From IMG/VR virus record IMGVR_UViG_3300042503_000290, positions 1 through 39,158 of that record: a stretch of DNA of 39,158 bases. The stretch is one strand, 5' to 3'. The notes beneath the pieces were generated by a model. The model did not search any database. It was not told the origin of the DNA and saw only the letters and a list, made by a program, of their open reading frames with translations. This document shows, in pieces, positions 1-5,412 of the stretch (its first letter is position 1; every line of letters starts with the position of its first letter). The stretch is from a virus. The translations under genes and the position numbers were made by a program.

Positions 1-127
1 GGGGCCAAGTCGGGCGTATACTCAGGAAGCCACACATGCTTTAGCATTTGATTGGCGATAGCAATCGCCATTACAAGGTCGTCATGCGGTGAACCGTGCA
101 TTTTCCCATTCTCGTCACGAACGAATG
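1..127. repeat. Terminal direct repeat, left copy (circular assembly overlap)
   Basis: Bases 1-127 are identical to 39032-39158. The repeat lies inside the terminase large-subunit gene, and joining the ends keeps that gene open, so the molecule is circular or circularly permuted with a unit of about 39,031 bp. A length of exactly 127 equals a common largest k-mer setting in short-read assemblers, so I read it as an assembly overlap and not a physical terminal repeat. Confidence 0.95.
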
Positions 128-1484
128 TTCGCAACTCAGCTAAAGTATGCTCATCAAAGATAATAAGTTCAGCATCACGAATTGCTTTAGCCAGTTCGTC
201 AATAGCCAACGGCTTAGAAGCAGCGGTAGTACGCCAACCAAGAATCTCTGTAGCCTGAGGAGCACGATTAGCTAGCCTACGCTGTCTGTATATGTTTCTA
301 TATCCCACACGTTGCAACGCCTTCAGCGTTGTCAACCCATGGTTGTTGTTCTCCACACCAATCAAGGCGTGGTTATACCAGTCCCCCAAGTCAAACAACA
401 CGTCAGACCCAAACAGGTCCGGGTCAACATGCCCACGCCACCGAGCGACAACCTCAAGAGTCTCGGCATTGATAACTTGGGCTACACTGTAGTCTCCATG
501 CTGTAAGCCTTCAGCAACGTCAGCCCCTATGCAATACACTTGACCAGCCTCGGGCTCAGCCCACACAGTCAGGGCGCCACCATCAGCTTTAAAATAATAG
601 TCCCCATCGATAAGCAATGTACCCTTGATTCCGTCTACGGGAACAATAGCACGAATAATATCAATATCGAACACAGGACGACCAGACCGGACAAACGCTT
701 CATCAGGGTCAGACGGGTATTCCTGGGCAAGCTGCCAGTCAGGAAGCTGCGCTTTTTTGACTGCATACCATGAGTCGTCACGGTCACCAGCTGACCACGG
801 AAAGAAAATACCTTTGAAATCATTCGTCCCATTCTGTGACCCGACCCAAAGCTTATGAAATATATTGCCCTCACCTCTAGCGGTGGATAAACACACAATA
901 CGACCACCCACATCGGCAATCGGCTCAATAGACGCCCATGCTTCCTCCGAGTTCGGAAGGAAGGCCATCTCATCAATAAAGACACGATACACGGATTCAC
1001 CACGAGCAGGGTCATTACCACTAGGAAGAGACTCAAGAGCAGATTCATTACTAAACACCATCTTTAGTTGGTTGTCGGAAACCAGTCCAGGCCCCCGGGC
1101 TTTCATCCAATCAGGCAACATTTTAAATCCATACTTAGACTTCTGTAGAAGCTTGGCGGCTTCACGCTCGGTACGGCTAAGCATAACCTCAAAACGGTCT
1201 GACCAAAAGAAAACCTCCCAAAAAGCAAACGCAGCAGCTAGGGTTGAGAATCCAATCTGACGAGCTTTGAGAACGATACTGTTGCGGTTTGATATCCAAG
1301 CGTACGCAGTTTCCTTCTGCGCATCACGCATAGGAAATAAAATACGCCCACGTTCAGGATGGCGAATAAACCAATAGTTAGAGCAGAAATACTCAAAAGC
1401 ATCCGCAAGGTCCGAATCACTCGCATCTTCAGGTCCTTTACATAAGCGCCACTCACGCTCATTAATAAGTTCAGTTAATTCCAT
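1..1484 (-). CDS. terL: Terminase large subunit (N-terminal and central part; continues across the circle join)
   Basis: ATP-driven packaging motor and headful/cos nuclease. Joined with 38941-39031 it gives 524 residues, a normal length for TerL. The ATPase has a Walker A variant KARQIGFST (residues 73-81), a Walker B ending in VFIDE (D171, E172) and a coupling motif STA (200-202). The RNase H-like nuclease has D322 (GADVAEG), E378 (GVENNNHG) and D468/D469 (PHDDLVMA, beyond the join). The start at 1484 is preceded by a GAGG ribosome-binding site and overlaps the upstream small zinc-ribbon gene by 10 nt. It is cut here only because the circular genome was opened inside it. The residues that remain in this part reach about position 494. 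Confidence 0.95.
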   Translation of the reverse strand, partial: MELTELINEREWRLCKGPEDASDSDLADAFEYFCSNYWFIRHPERGRILFPMRDAQKETAYAWISNRNSIVLKARQIGFSTLAAAFAFWEVFFWSDRFEVMLSRTEREAAKLLQKSKYGFKMLPDWMKARGPGLVSDNQLKMVFSNESALESLPSGNDPARGESVYRVFIDEMAFLPNSEEAWASIEPIADVGGRIVCLSTARGEGNIFHKLWVGSQNGTNDFKGIFFPWSAGDRDDSWYAVKKAQLPDWQLAQEYPSDPDEAFVRSGRPVFDIDIIRAIVPVDGIKGTLLIDGDYYFKADGGALTVWAEPEAGQVYCIGADVAEGLQHGDYSVAQVINAETLEVVARWRGHVDPDLFGSDVLFDLGDWYNHALIGVENNNHGLTTLKALQRVGYRNIYRQRRLANRAPQATEILGWRTTAASKPLAIDELAKAIRDAELIIFDEHTLAELRTFVRDENGKMHGSPHDDLVMAIAIANQMLKHVWLPEYTPDLA

Positions 1485-1594
1485 TCATCCTCGGCATGAC
1501 GCCCATCGTGTTTACGTTCAGCAGCACAAAACGGACATTCAGCCCATCCATCGGGGTAATCCTCCCCGCACCGCTTGCACTCTATAATGTCCAT
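1475..1594 (-). CDS. Small zinc-ribbon protein, 39 aa
   Basis: A 39-residue reading frame beginning MDIIECKRCGEDYPDG. It has two CxxC pairs (C6/C9 and C20/C23), the spacing of a minimal zinc ribbon. Its start overlaps the terS stop in TAATG, and its end overlaps the terL start by 10 nt, so it is translationally coupled between the two terminase subunits. Function is unknown; a packaging cofactor or DNA-contacting zinc knuckle would fit the position. The tight overlaps and Cys pattern are the main reasons to call it real. Confidence 0.7.
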   Translation of the reverse strand: MDIIECKRCGEDYPDGWAECPFCAAERKHDGRHAEDEWN

Positions 1595-2028
1595 TAGACA
1601 ACCTTAAGAGTACGGGTCTCCTTCTCCCTAGAAGCCACAGACGCAATCAAAGCGTCCAGCTCGGCATCAGACATCTCACTCATCTTACGGTCAGTCTTAA
1701 CCTCCACCGTAGGCGGAGCCATACGGTTCGTGGCCTGGAGGTATAGTTGCGCAGACTTAACATCGTTGTCCTGTGTGGCTTTGTTGTACAACATGTCTAG
1801 CACAGCCTGTGTACGCTCGGGGGACCCCTGGATGTCGTCAACCTTGTCCTGCCACTGCTGACGGAAATTAGGCTTCTTCTCCCACCGGCGGAGGGTAGTA
1901 ATATCCACACCCAAATGAGCAGCCATCTTGTTCTTGGAAGGTGGGGTGCGTTCGGATGGTGCAGTGCAAAGCCAGTCCAAATACTCGGTCTGTGTCTGCG
2001 TAAGAACTAATTCTTCTTTCATACCCAT
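1594..2028 (-). CDS. terS: Terminase small subunit-like HTH protein
   Basis: A 144-residue protein directly upstream of terL. Residues about 30-55 form a helix-turn-helix (KNKMAAHLGVDITTLRRW) of the kind found in phage terminase small subunits that recognise packaging sites. The rest is mostly helical and ends in an acidic-to-basic tail. Two starts are possible, the ATG at 2028 (MGMKEE) or the ATG at 2022 (MKEE). The 18-bp start-associated motif at 2028-2045 touches the first and lies 5 nt before the second. Other copies of the motif lie 3-5 nt before their ATG, which favours 2022. Assignment rests on HTH plus gene order. Confidence 0.8.
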   Translation of the reverse strand: MGMKEELVLTQTQTEYLDWLCTAPSERTPPSKNKMAAHLGVDITTLRRWEKKPNFRQQWQDKVDDIQGSPERTQAVLDMLYNKATQDNDVKSAQLYLQATNRMAPPTVEVKTDRKMSEMSDAELDALIASVASREKETRTLKVV

Positions 2029-2045
2029 ATAGGTAACTTCGTCAC
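2028..2045 (-). promoter_or_regulatory. Start-associated 18-bp motif, copy at terS
   Basis: On the minus strand this reads GTGACGAAGTTACCTATA, matching the consensus GTAACGAA-N4-CCTATA shared with sites at 24098, 33878, 36443 and (weaker) 38927. It ends 5 nt before the second in-frame ATG of terS. It is also an imperfect palindrome when extended (AGGTAAC/GTCACCT). No strong Shine-Dalgarno is present between motif and ATG, so it may act in transcription or translation initiation. Confidence 0.5.
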
Positions 2046-2052
2046 CTAGGAC

Positions 2053-2064
2053 GCCGTAAACGGC
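2053..2064. promoter_or_regulatory. Palindrome GCCGT-AA-ACGGC in the divergent control region
   Basis: Perfect 5-bp inverted repeat with a 2-nt centre, flanked by CCTA and TAGG arms that extend the symmetry with an internal loop. It lies upstream of both arms of the genome, so an operator is a reasonable inference. No regulator gene adjacent to it is recognised. Confidence 0.4.
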
Positions 2065-2073
2065 TAGGTAAAA

Positions 2074-2088
2074 TGAGAATGATTCTCA
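2074..2088. promoter_or_regulatory. 7-1-7 palindrome TGAGAATGATTCTCA, Fur/Zur-box-like
   Basis: Perfect 7-1-7 inverted repeat between the divergent arms. It matches the Fur-superfamily core TGATAATNATTATCA at 13 of 15 positions, with the two differences being symmetric. It also resembles actinobacterial Zur sites (TGAAAATNATTTTCA type). It is therefore a candidate operator for a host metalloregulator or an unidentified phage repressor. This is inference from pattern only. Confidence 0.4.
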
Positions 2089-2089
2089 G

Positions 2090-2113
2090 GTAACGAATGG
2101 GGGGGACTATAGG
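2090..2113 (+). promoter_or_regulatory. Plus-strand half-match to the start-associated motif
   Basis: GTAACGAA followed after a G-run by CTATAGG. The two halves resemble the minus-strand 18-bp motif but the spacer is longer, and there is no ATG right after it. It points towards the plus-strand early arm and lies 100 nt upstream of its first gene. It may be a degenerate or promoter-type version of the motif. Confidence 0.3.
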
Positions 2114-2127
2114 GGGGGTAGCAAGAA

Positions 2128-2146
2128 AACTGCCCTAAAGGCAGTT
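2128..2146. promoter_or_regulatory. Hairpin AACTGCC-CTAAA-GGCAGTT
   Basis: Perfect 7-bp stem with a 5-nt loop in the divergent region, with no following T-run on either strand. It may be an operator or part of the early leader RNA. Confidence 0.35.
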
Positions 2147-2169
2147 CTAGACAGGTATAGCGGATACAT

Positions 2170-2195
2170 CGGGGCAAGCCATAAGCGAAGCCCCG
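2170..2195 (+). promoter_or_regulatory. Leader hairpin CGGGGC...GCCCCG upstream of the first early gene
   Basis: Six-bp GC-rich stem closing a 14-nt loop, ending 17 nt before the ATG at 2213. It could form in the 5' leader of the early transcript and affect translation or stability. No known riboswitch class is recognised. Confidence 0.3.
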
Positions 2196-2212
2196 TTCAT
2201 GAAAGATAGGTT

Positions 2213-2515
2213 ATGAGTCCCGAACAGATTAAGCATATACAGCCTTGGACAGAACTACGGGTTCGATGGCGTGACGCTTATGCGCCACATTCCGGTTGGC
2301 ATGAGGTGGACGACTATGAACCTGAGGATGCTGTAGCTGTGACGACAGGACGGTTTTGGCCGGACTGTCAAGAACACTATCTGACCCTAGCAGGAACCGT
2401 CTTTGAATATGAGGGGGACTCCCCCAAAACTGTAGGCGACATCAACCATATCCCCTTCGGGTGGATACTATCAATCGAGGTAATCAATGCCATCCAAACC
2501 TACCCCCAAGCGTGA
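2213..2515 (+). CDS. Hypothetical protein, 100 aa, first gene of the early arm
   Basis: A 100-residue acidic protein (MSPEQIKHIQPWTEL start), rich in Trp, Tyr and His, with no recognised domain, signal peptide or membrane segment. The start has AGATAGG as a possible ribosome-binding site. Its end overlaps the next gene by 29 nt. First-gene position suggests early expression, possibly a host-takeover protein, but that is inference. Confidence 0.7.
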   Translation: MSPEQIKHIQPWTELRVRWRDAYAPHSGWHEVDDYEPEDAVAVTTGRFWPDCQEHYLTLAGTVFEYEGDSPKTVGDINHIPFGWILSIEVINAIQTYPQA

Positions 2516-2786
2516 CCCACGTTTAGCCCGTGCAGGTGTTAGCGGATACAACAAACCTAAGGCCACACCTGACCATCCCAAGAAGTCACACATCGTAGTA
2601 GCCAAGTCCGGTGGTCAAGTAAAGACCATTCGTTTCGGACAGCAGGGTGTAAAAGGTTCACCGAAGAAAACAGGGGAATCCGCAGCCTATGCAAAACGCC
2701 GGAAAGCCTTTCAGGACAGGCATGCCAGCAACATCAGCAAAGGACCCATGTCGGCAGCATACTGGGCCAACAAGGTAAAATGGTAA
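2487..2786 (+). CDS. Small basic conserved phage protein (KSHxVVAKxG / IRFGQQG / SAAYWANKVKW)
   Basis: A 99-residue, strongly basic protein. The order of blocks KKSHIVVAKSGG, IRFGQQGVKGSPKKTGES, then a Lys/Arg/His-rich stretch ending ISKGPMSAAYWANKVKW matches a small protein family I recognise from many aquatic tailed phages. Its biochemical role is not established to my knowledge. The basic charge suggests nucleic-acid contact. The start overlaps the preceding gene, consistent with coupling. Confidence 0.75.
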   Translation: MPSKPTPKRDPRLARAGVSGYNKPKATPDHPKKSHIVVAKSGGQVKTIRFGQQGVKGSPKKTGESAAYAKRRKAFQDRHASNISKGPMSAAYWANKVKW

Positions 2787-3069
2787 AATAAACCCTCAGT
2801 CTAGGGGGTATCCAATAATCAACGCTCTCGCCCTGCGTCAGGAGAGTCCCTTTCACATGTCGGGGCACGGGTGGCCGTACTCCCAGGGGGGTCTGTGTCT
2901 GCTAGAAACCCCAACAAGCACAAGGCGAACGAATGCGTGTAAAGCACACAGAACAATAGGTGGAGGGCGCATCTGCTGGCTGGTATCCAATACTGGCTGG
3001 TTGGTGGGCTATCCGAATCAAACAAACAAACTCCCCACGCTTGGGGAGTTCCTAACAAAAGGAAATACA
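2787..3069 (+). ncRNA. Non-coding leader region with several hairpins, unclassified
   Basis: This 283-nt stretch holds no convincing gene. It can fold into a CUCU/AGAG-CCUG/CAGG hairpin near 2825-2846, a GGGG-ACGG/CCGU-CUCC hairpin near 2862-2890, and a long-range CTGTGT/ACACAG pairing (about 2893 with 2946). An 11-bp direct repeat GGTATCCAATA occurs at 2807-2817 and 2982-2992. It ends in the first CTCCCCA hairpin. An open frame from ATG 2857 runs through it into the next gene, but its composition looks non-coding. It could be a structured RNA or an origin; I cannot assign it to a known class. Confidence 0.35.
3029..3050 (+). repeat. CTCCCCA/TGGGGAG hairpin repeat, copy 1
   Basis: Nine-bp stem (AACTCCCCA/TGGGGAGTT) with loop CGCT. 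It lies 19 nt upstream of the TTG start at 3070. It has no following T-run, so it is unlikely to be a standard terminator. Four more copies lie on the plus arm at 3548, 4341, 5358 and 8614. Confidence 0.8.
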
Positions 3070-3546
3070 TTGGCTACTAACAAGGCAAGCGGACTCACCG
3101 CATGGAATACATCACGCAAGGCAGACTTGCTCAACAAGAAAGGTAACGAGCACTTTTGGGAAGAGTGGTGCTTGCGTCATGGCGACATGGTGAAGCGTGG
3201 CGACTCGCCAGCGAAGTATCACAAGTTCTACGCAAGTGACACGAAGCGCATCACCGATTACAAACTCAAGTCTTTTGAGAACACGCTCGGCGCAATCACT
3301 CGTGCTGTTCGCAAGTACGGCTCGTACGAGGCTGCGAAGCAAGCGTTCCTCAAGGACACTCGTTACGAGTATGTGACTATCGGAGCGTTCATTACTTGGG
3401 CTCCTGCTGGTCAGCGTGCGAAGAGCGATAGCAAGCCTGTGCCTGCAACGGCTATCACGATTACTGCATCAGAGGCTCGCAAGCGTCTCGCTAAGTATTC
3501 GCCAGCCGTTCGTGATGAAATCATCAAGGCGCTTGGTCTCAAGTAA
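3070..3546 (+). CDS. Hypothetical protein, 158 aa (TTG start)
   Basis: The start is set at TTG 3070 because AAAAGGAAA lies just upstream and the preceding frame runs through a hairpin repeat. The mature sequence begins MATNKASGLTAWNTSR. It is helical, with basic N- and C-termini (ASEARKRLAKYSP, then DEIIKALGLK). No family recognised. It is followed directly by hairpin copy 2 and hammerhead ribozyme 1, so its mRNA 3' end may be made by ribozyme cleavage. Confidence 0.65.
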   Translation: MATNKASGLTAWNTSRKADLLNKKGNEHFWEEWCLRHGDMVKRGDSPAKYHKFYASDTKRITDYKLKSFENTLGAITRAVRKYGSYEAAKQAFLKDTRYEYVTIGAFITWAPAGQRAKSDSKPVPATAITITASEARKRLAKYSPAVRDEIIKALGLK

Positions 3547-3547
3547 T

Positions 3548-3565
3548 CTCCCCATGCTTGGGGAG
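3548..3565 (+). repeat. CTCCCCA/TGGGGAG hairpin repeat, copy 2
   Basis: Stem CTCCCCA/TGGGGAG, loop TGCT, starting one base after the stop codon of the 158-aa gene and ending 10 nt before the hammerhead at 3576. It would lie at the 3' end of the RNA released upstream of the ribozyme, where it could protect against 3' exonucleases. Confidence 0.8.
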
Positions 3566-3575
3566 TTGTCCTGAC

Positions 3576-3628
3576 ATGACGAAACGCCGTGAGGCGTCCA
3601 CGAGTAAGTGCTCGTGCTGATGAGTCAT
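3576..3628 (+). ncRNA. Hammerhead ribozyme, type II (copy 1)
   Basis: All hammerhead core elements are present in type II order. Stem II 5' strand ATGAC (3576-3580) is followed by GAAA (3581-3584). Stem III is CGCC/GGCG with a GTGA tetraloop (3585-3596). The cleavage triplet G-U-C ends at 3598. Stem I is CACGAG/CTCGTG with loop TAAGTG (3599-3616). CTGATGA follows (3617-3623), then stem II 3' strand GTCAT (3624-3628). Predicted self-cleavage after C3598 leaves a 5'-OH RNA starting 51 nt before the GTG at 3650. Helices covary with copy 2 while the core is invariant. Confidence 0.93.
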
Positions 3629-3649
3629 CAGTTAGTGGAAGGAACCACT

Positions 3650-3832
3650 GTGGCTATTAAAACTGATACCCAAACTTGGGAAGATATGAAAGCGTTGCTT
3701 GATGTGACTGTTCGTGAGTTGCAGAAGTGGCGTGACTATGAGGAGGAAGTTGGTTACGACTCTCCGAATGTTGACCGCATGACTGATGCGATTGATGCAA
3801 ACCTGGCTCTTATCGTTAGTGAGGTGAAGTAA
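3650..3832 (+). CDS. Hypothetical protein, 60 aa (GTG start)
   Basis: Begins MAIKTDTQTWEDMKALLDVT from GTG 3650, with GGAAGGAAC as ribosome-binding site. The protein is acidic and predicted helical (ELQKWRDYEEEVGY), with no known domain. It is the first gene after hammerhead 1, so after cleavage it would head its own RNA. Two bases separate it from the next gene, which suggests coupling. Confidence 0.6.
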   Translation: MAIKTDTQTWEDMKALLDVTVRELQKWRDYEEEVGYDSPNVDRMTDAIDANLALIVSEVK

Positions 3833-3834
3833 TC

Positions 3835-4056
3835 ATGGAAATCAACGGCGAAAAAGTAATCGGTTACGACCGTGTTGCAGACCGTGGCATTGTTGTGTCC
3901 ACACAATCTGTCAATCATGCAATGGGTGACTGCACGCAAGTGTTTATGACCTTTGACAACAAGGCTGATGCTGACATTTATCAGGCAGTTGTGCATGCTG
4001 TGTGGAATAAGCACATCAAGTCTTTGCGTGAGGGTTACATCACAATTGTTAAATGA
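3835..4056 (+). CDS. Hypothetical protein, 73 aa; stop codon lies inside hammerhead 2
   Basis: A 73-residue protein (MEINGEKVIGYDRVADRG), probably alpha/beta, with no recognised motif. GAGGTG upstream serves as ribosome-binding site. Its TGA stop (4054-4056) forms the first bases of stem II of the second hammerhead, so terminating ribosomes would cover the ribozyme. That gives a possible link between translation and RNA cleavage. Confidence 0.65.
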   Translation: MEINGEKVIGYDRVADRGIVVSTQSVNHAMGDCTQVFMTFDNKADADIYQAVVHAVWNKHIKSLREGYITIVK

Positions 4057-4104
4057 CGAAACGCCTTCGGGCGTCTACGGATAAATGTCCGTACTGACGA
4101 GTCA
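4054..4104 (+). ncRNA. Hammerhead ribozyme, type II (copy 2)
   Basis: Same architecture as copy 1. Stem II is TGAC (4054-4057) with GTCA (4101-4104), followed by GAAA (4058-4061). Stem III is CGCC/GGCG with a TTCG tetraloop (4062-4073), and UC ends at 4075 (cleavage site). Stem I is TACGGA/TCCGTA with loop TAAATG (4076-4093), then CTGACGA (4094-4100). Stem I base pairs differ from copy 1 yet remain paired, the stem III loop changed from GNRA to UUCG type, and the stem I loop is conserved (TAARTG). This is strong covariation evidence for a working ribozyme. Confidence 0.93.
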
Positions 4105-4124
4105 GAAAACAAAAGGAAATAATC

Positions 4125-4301
4125 ATGACTACATCTGAAATGCTTGAGCAAATTGAAATTGAATTGTTTGGTTTCAACAAGAAGCCTTCACGACATGTGG
4201 AGAACATCTGCCTTGAGCAAGAGTTGCTTGCTAACCAAGCGGAGTACGAGCGTTCTTTGCTCAACAATCGCAACGGCATCAAGGCTGACCGTATTGCCTA
4301 G
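4125..4301 (+). CDS. Hypothetical protein, 58 aa
   Basis: Begins MTTSEMLEQIEIELFGF and ends GIKADRIA. AAAAGGAAAT is 6-7 nt upstream, a good ribosome-binding site. The middle is a likely helical segment (CLEQELLANQAEYERSLLNN). No family recognised. It directly follows hammerhead 2 by 20 nt. Confidence 0.6.
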   Translation: MTTSEMLEQIEIELFGFNKKPSRHVENICLEQELLANQAEYERSLLNNRNGIKADRIA

Positions 4302-4320
4302 TTACTAGATAGTTCCTGTC

Positions 4321-4379
4321 GGGTACAAGTGCATCAGCATCTCCCCATGCTTGGGGAGTTGTTGGTGCCCTTGCTACTC
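4321..4379 (+). ncRNA. Extended RNA stem-loop containing hairpin repeat copy 3
   Basis: The hairpin repeat at 4341-4358 is the tip of a much longer stem. GGGTA pairs with TACTC, CAAG with CTTG, GCATCAGCA with TGTTGGTGC (9 bp with two G-U pairs) and CTCCCCA with TGGGGAG. The helices are separated only by single mismatches or a bulged C. About 25 base pairs form in 59 nt. It ends 34 nt before the ATG at 4414, so it is in that gene's leader. A second small hairpin (ACTCAA/TTGAGT) overlaps its 3' edge. Confidence 0.7.
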
Positions 4380-4413
4380 AATAGAAATGTTGAGTTCACA
4401 GAAAGGGCTAACC

Positions 4414-4659
4414 ATGCCTACTACATCATTATCCATCAACGGTGTTCCGTACACTGATACTCAGAACTTCCTTGCGGAGTTCAAGAGCGTCATTGCTCGT
4501 GATACCGACAACATTGAATCAACCTTGCTTGACTGGGCTGAACTTGAAGAAGCAGGCACAGATGAGTATCAGACTTATCTCCATTGGGAGGCTGTGCGTG
4601 TTCCTAAGTATGGTTCTACTCATGTTGTTGAGCGTCGTATCTCTAAGGAGGTGAAGTAA
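4414..4659 (+). CDS. Hypothetical protein, 81 aa
   Basis: Start chosen at ATG 4414 (MPTTSLSINGVPYTDTQNF), preceded by AAAGGG; a longer frame from 4351 would run through the structured leader. Acidic protein, no recognised domain. The stop overlaps the next start as TAATG. Confidence 0.65.
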   Translation: MPTTSLSINGVPYTDTQNFLAEFKSVIARDTDNIESTLLDWAELEEAGTDEYQTYLHWEAVRVPKYGSTHVVERRISKEVK

Positions 4660-4925
4660 TGCCGTACTCACTTGACCACAACGAACGCATTGCGTTAGCC
4701 AGTGCTATGAAACTTGTGTTGTCTGTTTATGACACGACAGCGCCACCTGAAATTGTTGTTGAGGACATCTTCGCAAAAGATACTGACATCATTGTGTGGC
4801 GACCATTTGAGGAGTACAGCAATACTGATGTGTACAACATCGTTTGGCAATTCCAAGAAACCATCTACGAGGCAATGTGTGCAAGCGATTTCACACAAGG
4901 CATCAGAAGTGAGTTTGCAAAATAA
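4659..4925 (+). CDS. Hypothetical protein, 88 aa
   Basis: An 88-residue acidic protein (MPYSLDHNERIALASAM), rich in aromatic residues, with no domain recognised. It is coupled to both neighbours through TAATG overlaps. GGAGGTG sits upstream of its start, inside the previous gene. Confidence 0.65.
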   Translation: MPYSLDHNERIALASAMKLVLSVYDTTAPPEIVVEDIFAKDTDIIVWRPFEEYSNTDVYNIVWQFQETIYEAMCASDFTQGIRSEFAK

Positions 4926-5137
4926 TGGATAAGCGCACTGAACTCTATCTGCGTTATGTCGTGCCAGCGAAGCATCGTCTGCGTAGGCGTGTGACATGGT
5001 GGCTTGAGAACGCCATTGACCGTCTTGACATTGACAAGTGTCACCGTTACGACAACGCAGTCACATTCCGTGAGTTCATTACTGATGATGGACTTTTTAC
5101 TTTCAACGACGACAACGATTTCTTTGAGGAGAACTAA
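4925..5137 (+). CDS. Hypothetical protein, 70 aa
   Basis: Begins MDKRTELYLRYVVPAKHRLRR. The N-terminal half is basic and the C-terminal half very acidic (FTFNDDNDFFEEN), a charge split often seen in small phage inhibitors or DNA mimics, though nothing specific is recognised. Overlaps the previous stop in TAATG. Confidence 0.6.
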   Translation: MDKRTELYLRYVVPAKHRLRRRVTWWLENAIDRLDIDKCHRYDNAVTFREFITDDGLFTFNDDNDFFEEN

Positions 5138-5359
5138 ATGAAACCCGACAACAACATTGACCGTGTAGCAACCAAGGCACGCAACGCTGGTGCGTTGCTG
5201 TATTGGCAAGCAATCAACACGGCCACCAATCACCGCACATTCGTAGACGAGGTAGACTTGCCTATGTTTGAGCGTGAGAACAATGTCGGCATGACATGGT
5301 TATTGACACCCGTCCTTGACCTAAGTGTCGTAGATGTGAATGGCAACAGCCGTTCATAA
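5138..5359 (+). CDS. Hypothetical protein, 73 aa
   Basis: Begins MKPDNNIDRVATKARNAGAL, directly after the previous stop, with GAGGAG as ribosome-binding site. No domain recognised. Its TAA overlaps the start of hairpin repeat copy 4, so this gene closes the small-gene cassette. Confidence 0.65.
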   Translation: MKPDNNIDRVATKARNAGALLYWQAINTATNHRTFVDEVDLPMFERENNVGMTWLLTPVLDLSVVDVNGNSRS

Positions 5360-5379
5360 CTCCCCATGCTTGGGGAGTT
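5358..5379 (+). repeat. CTCCCCA/TGGGGAG hairpin repeat, copy 4
   Basis: Nine-bp stem AACTCCCCA/TGGGGAGTT with loop TGCT, overlapping the stop codon of the 73-aa gene and lying 33 nt before the amidoligase start. It marks the boundary between the small-gene cassette and the amidoligase operon. Confidence 0.8.
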
Positions 5380-5412
5380 CCAACAAACAACAACAAAACA
5401 AAGGAGTCAGCA

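Noticed and set aside
635-1048. Minus-strand 137-residue hydrophobic frame within the terminase region
   Set aside because: It is an alternative frame of terL, which carries all the conserved ATPase and nuclease motifs.
2857-3069. N-terminal extension of the 158-aa gene from ATG 2857
   Set aside because: It would translate through hairpin-rich sequence and hairpin copy 1, has a Cys/Thr-rich random look, and the TTG at 3070 has a clear ribosome-binding site.
2787-3069. Possible tRNA or tmRNA in the non-coding leader
   Set aside because: No T-loop consensus (GGTTCRANNCC) or cloverleaf with a CCA-like end can be built.
3029-5379. CTCCCCA/TGGGGAG hairpins as ordinary rho-independent terminators
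   Set aside because: None is followed by a T-run on the plus strand, one lies in a gene leader and another inside a coding region.
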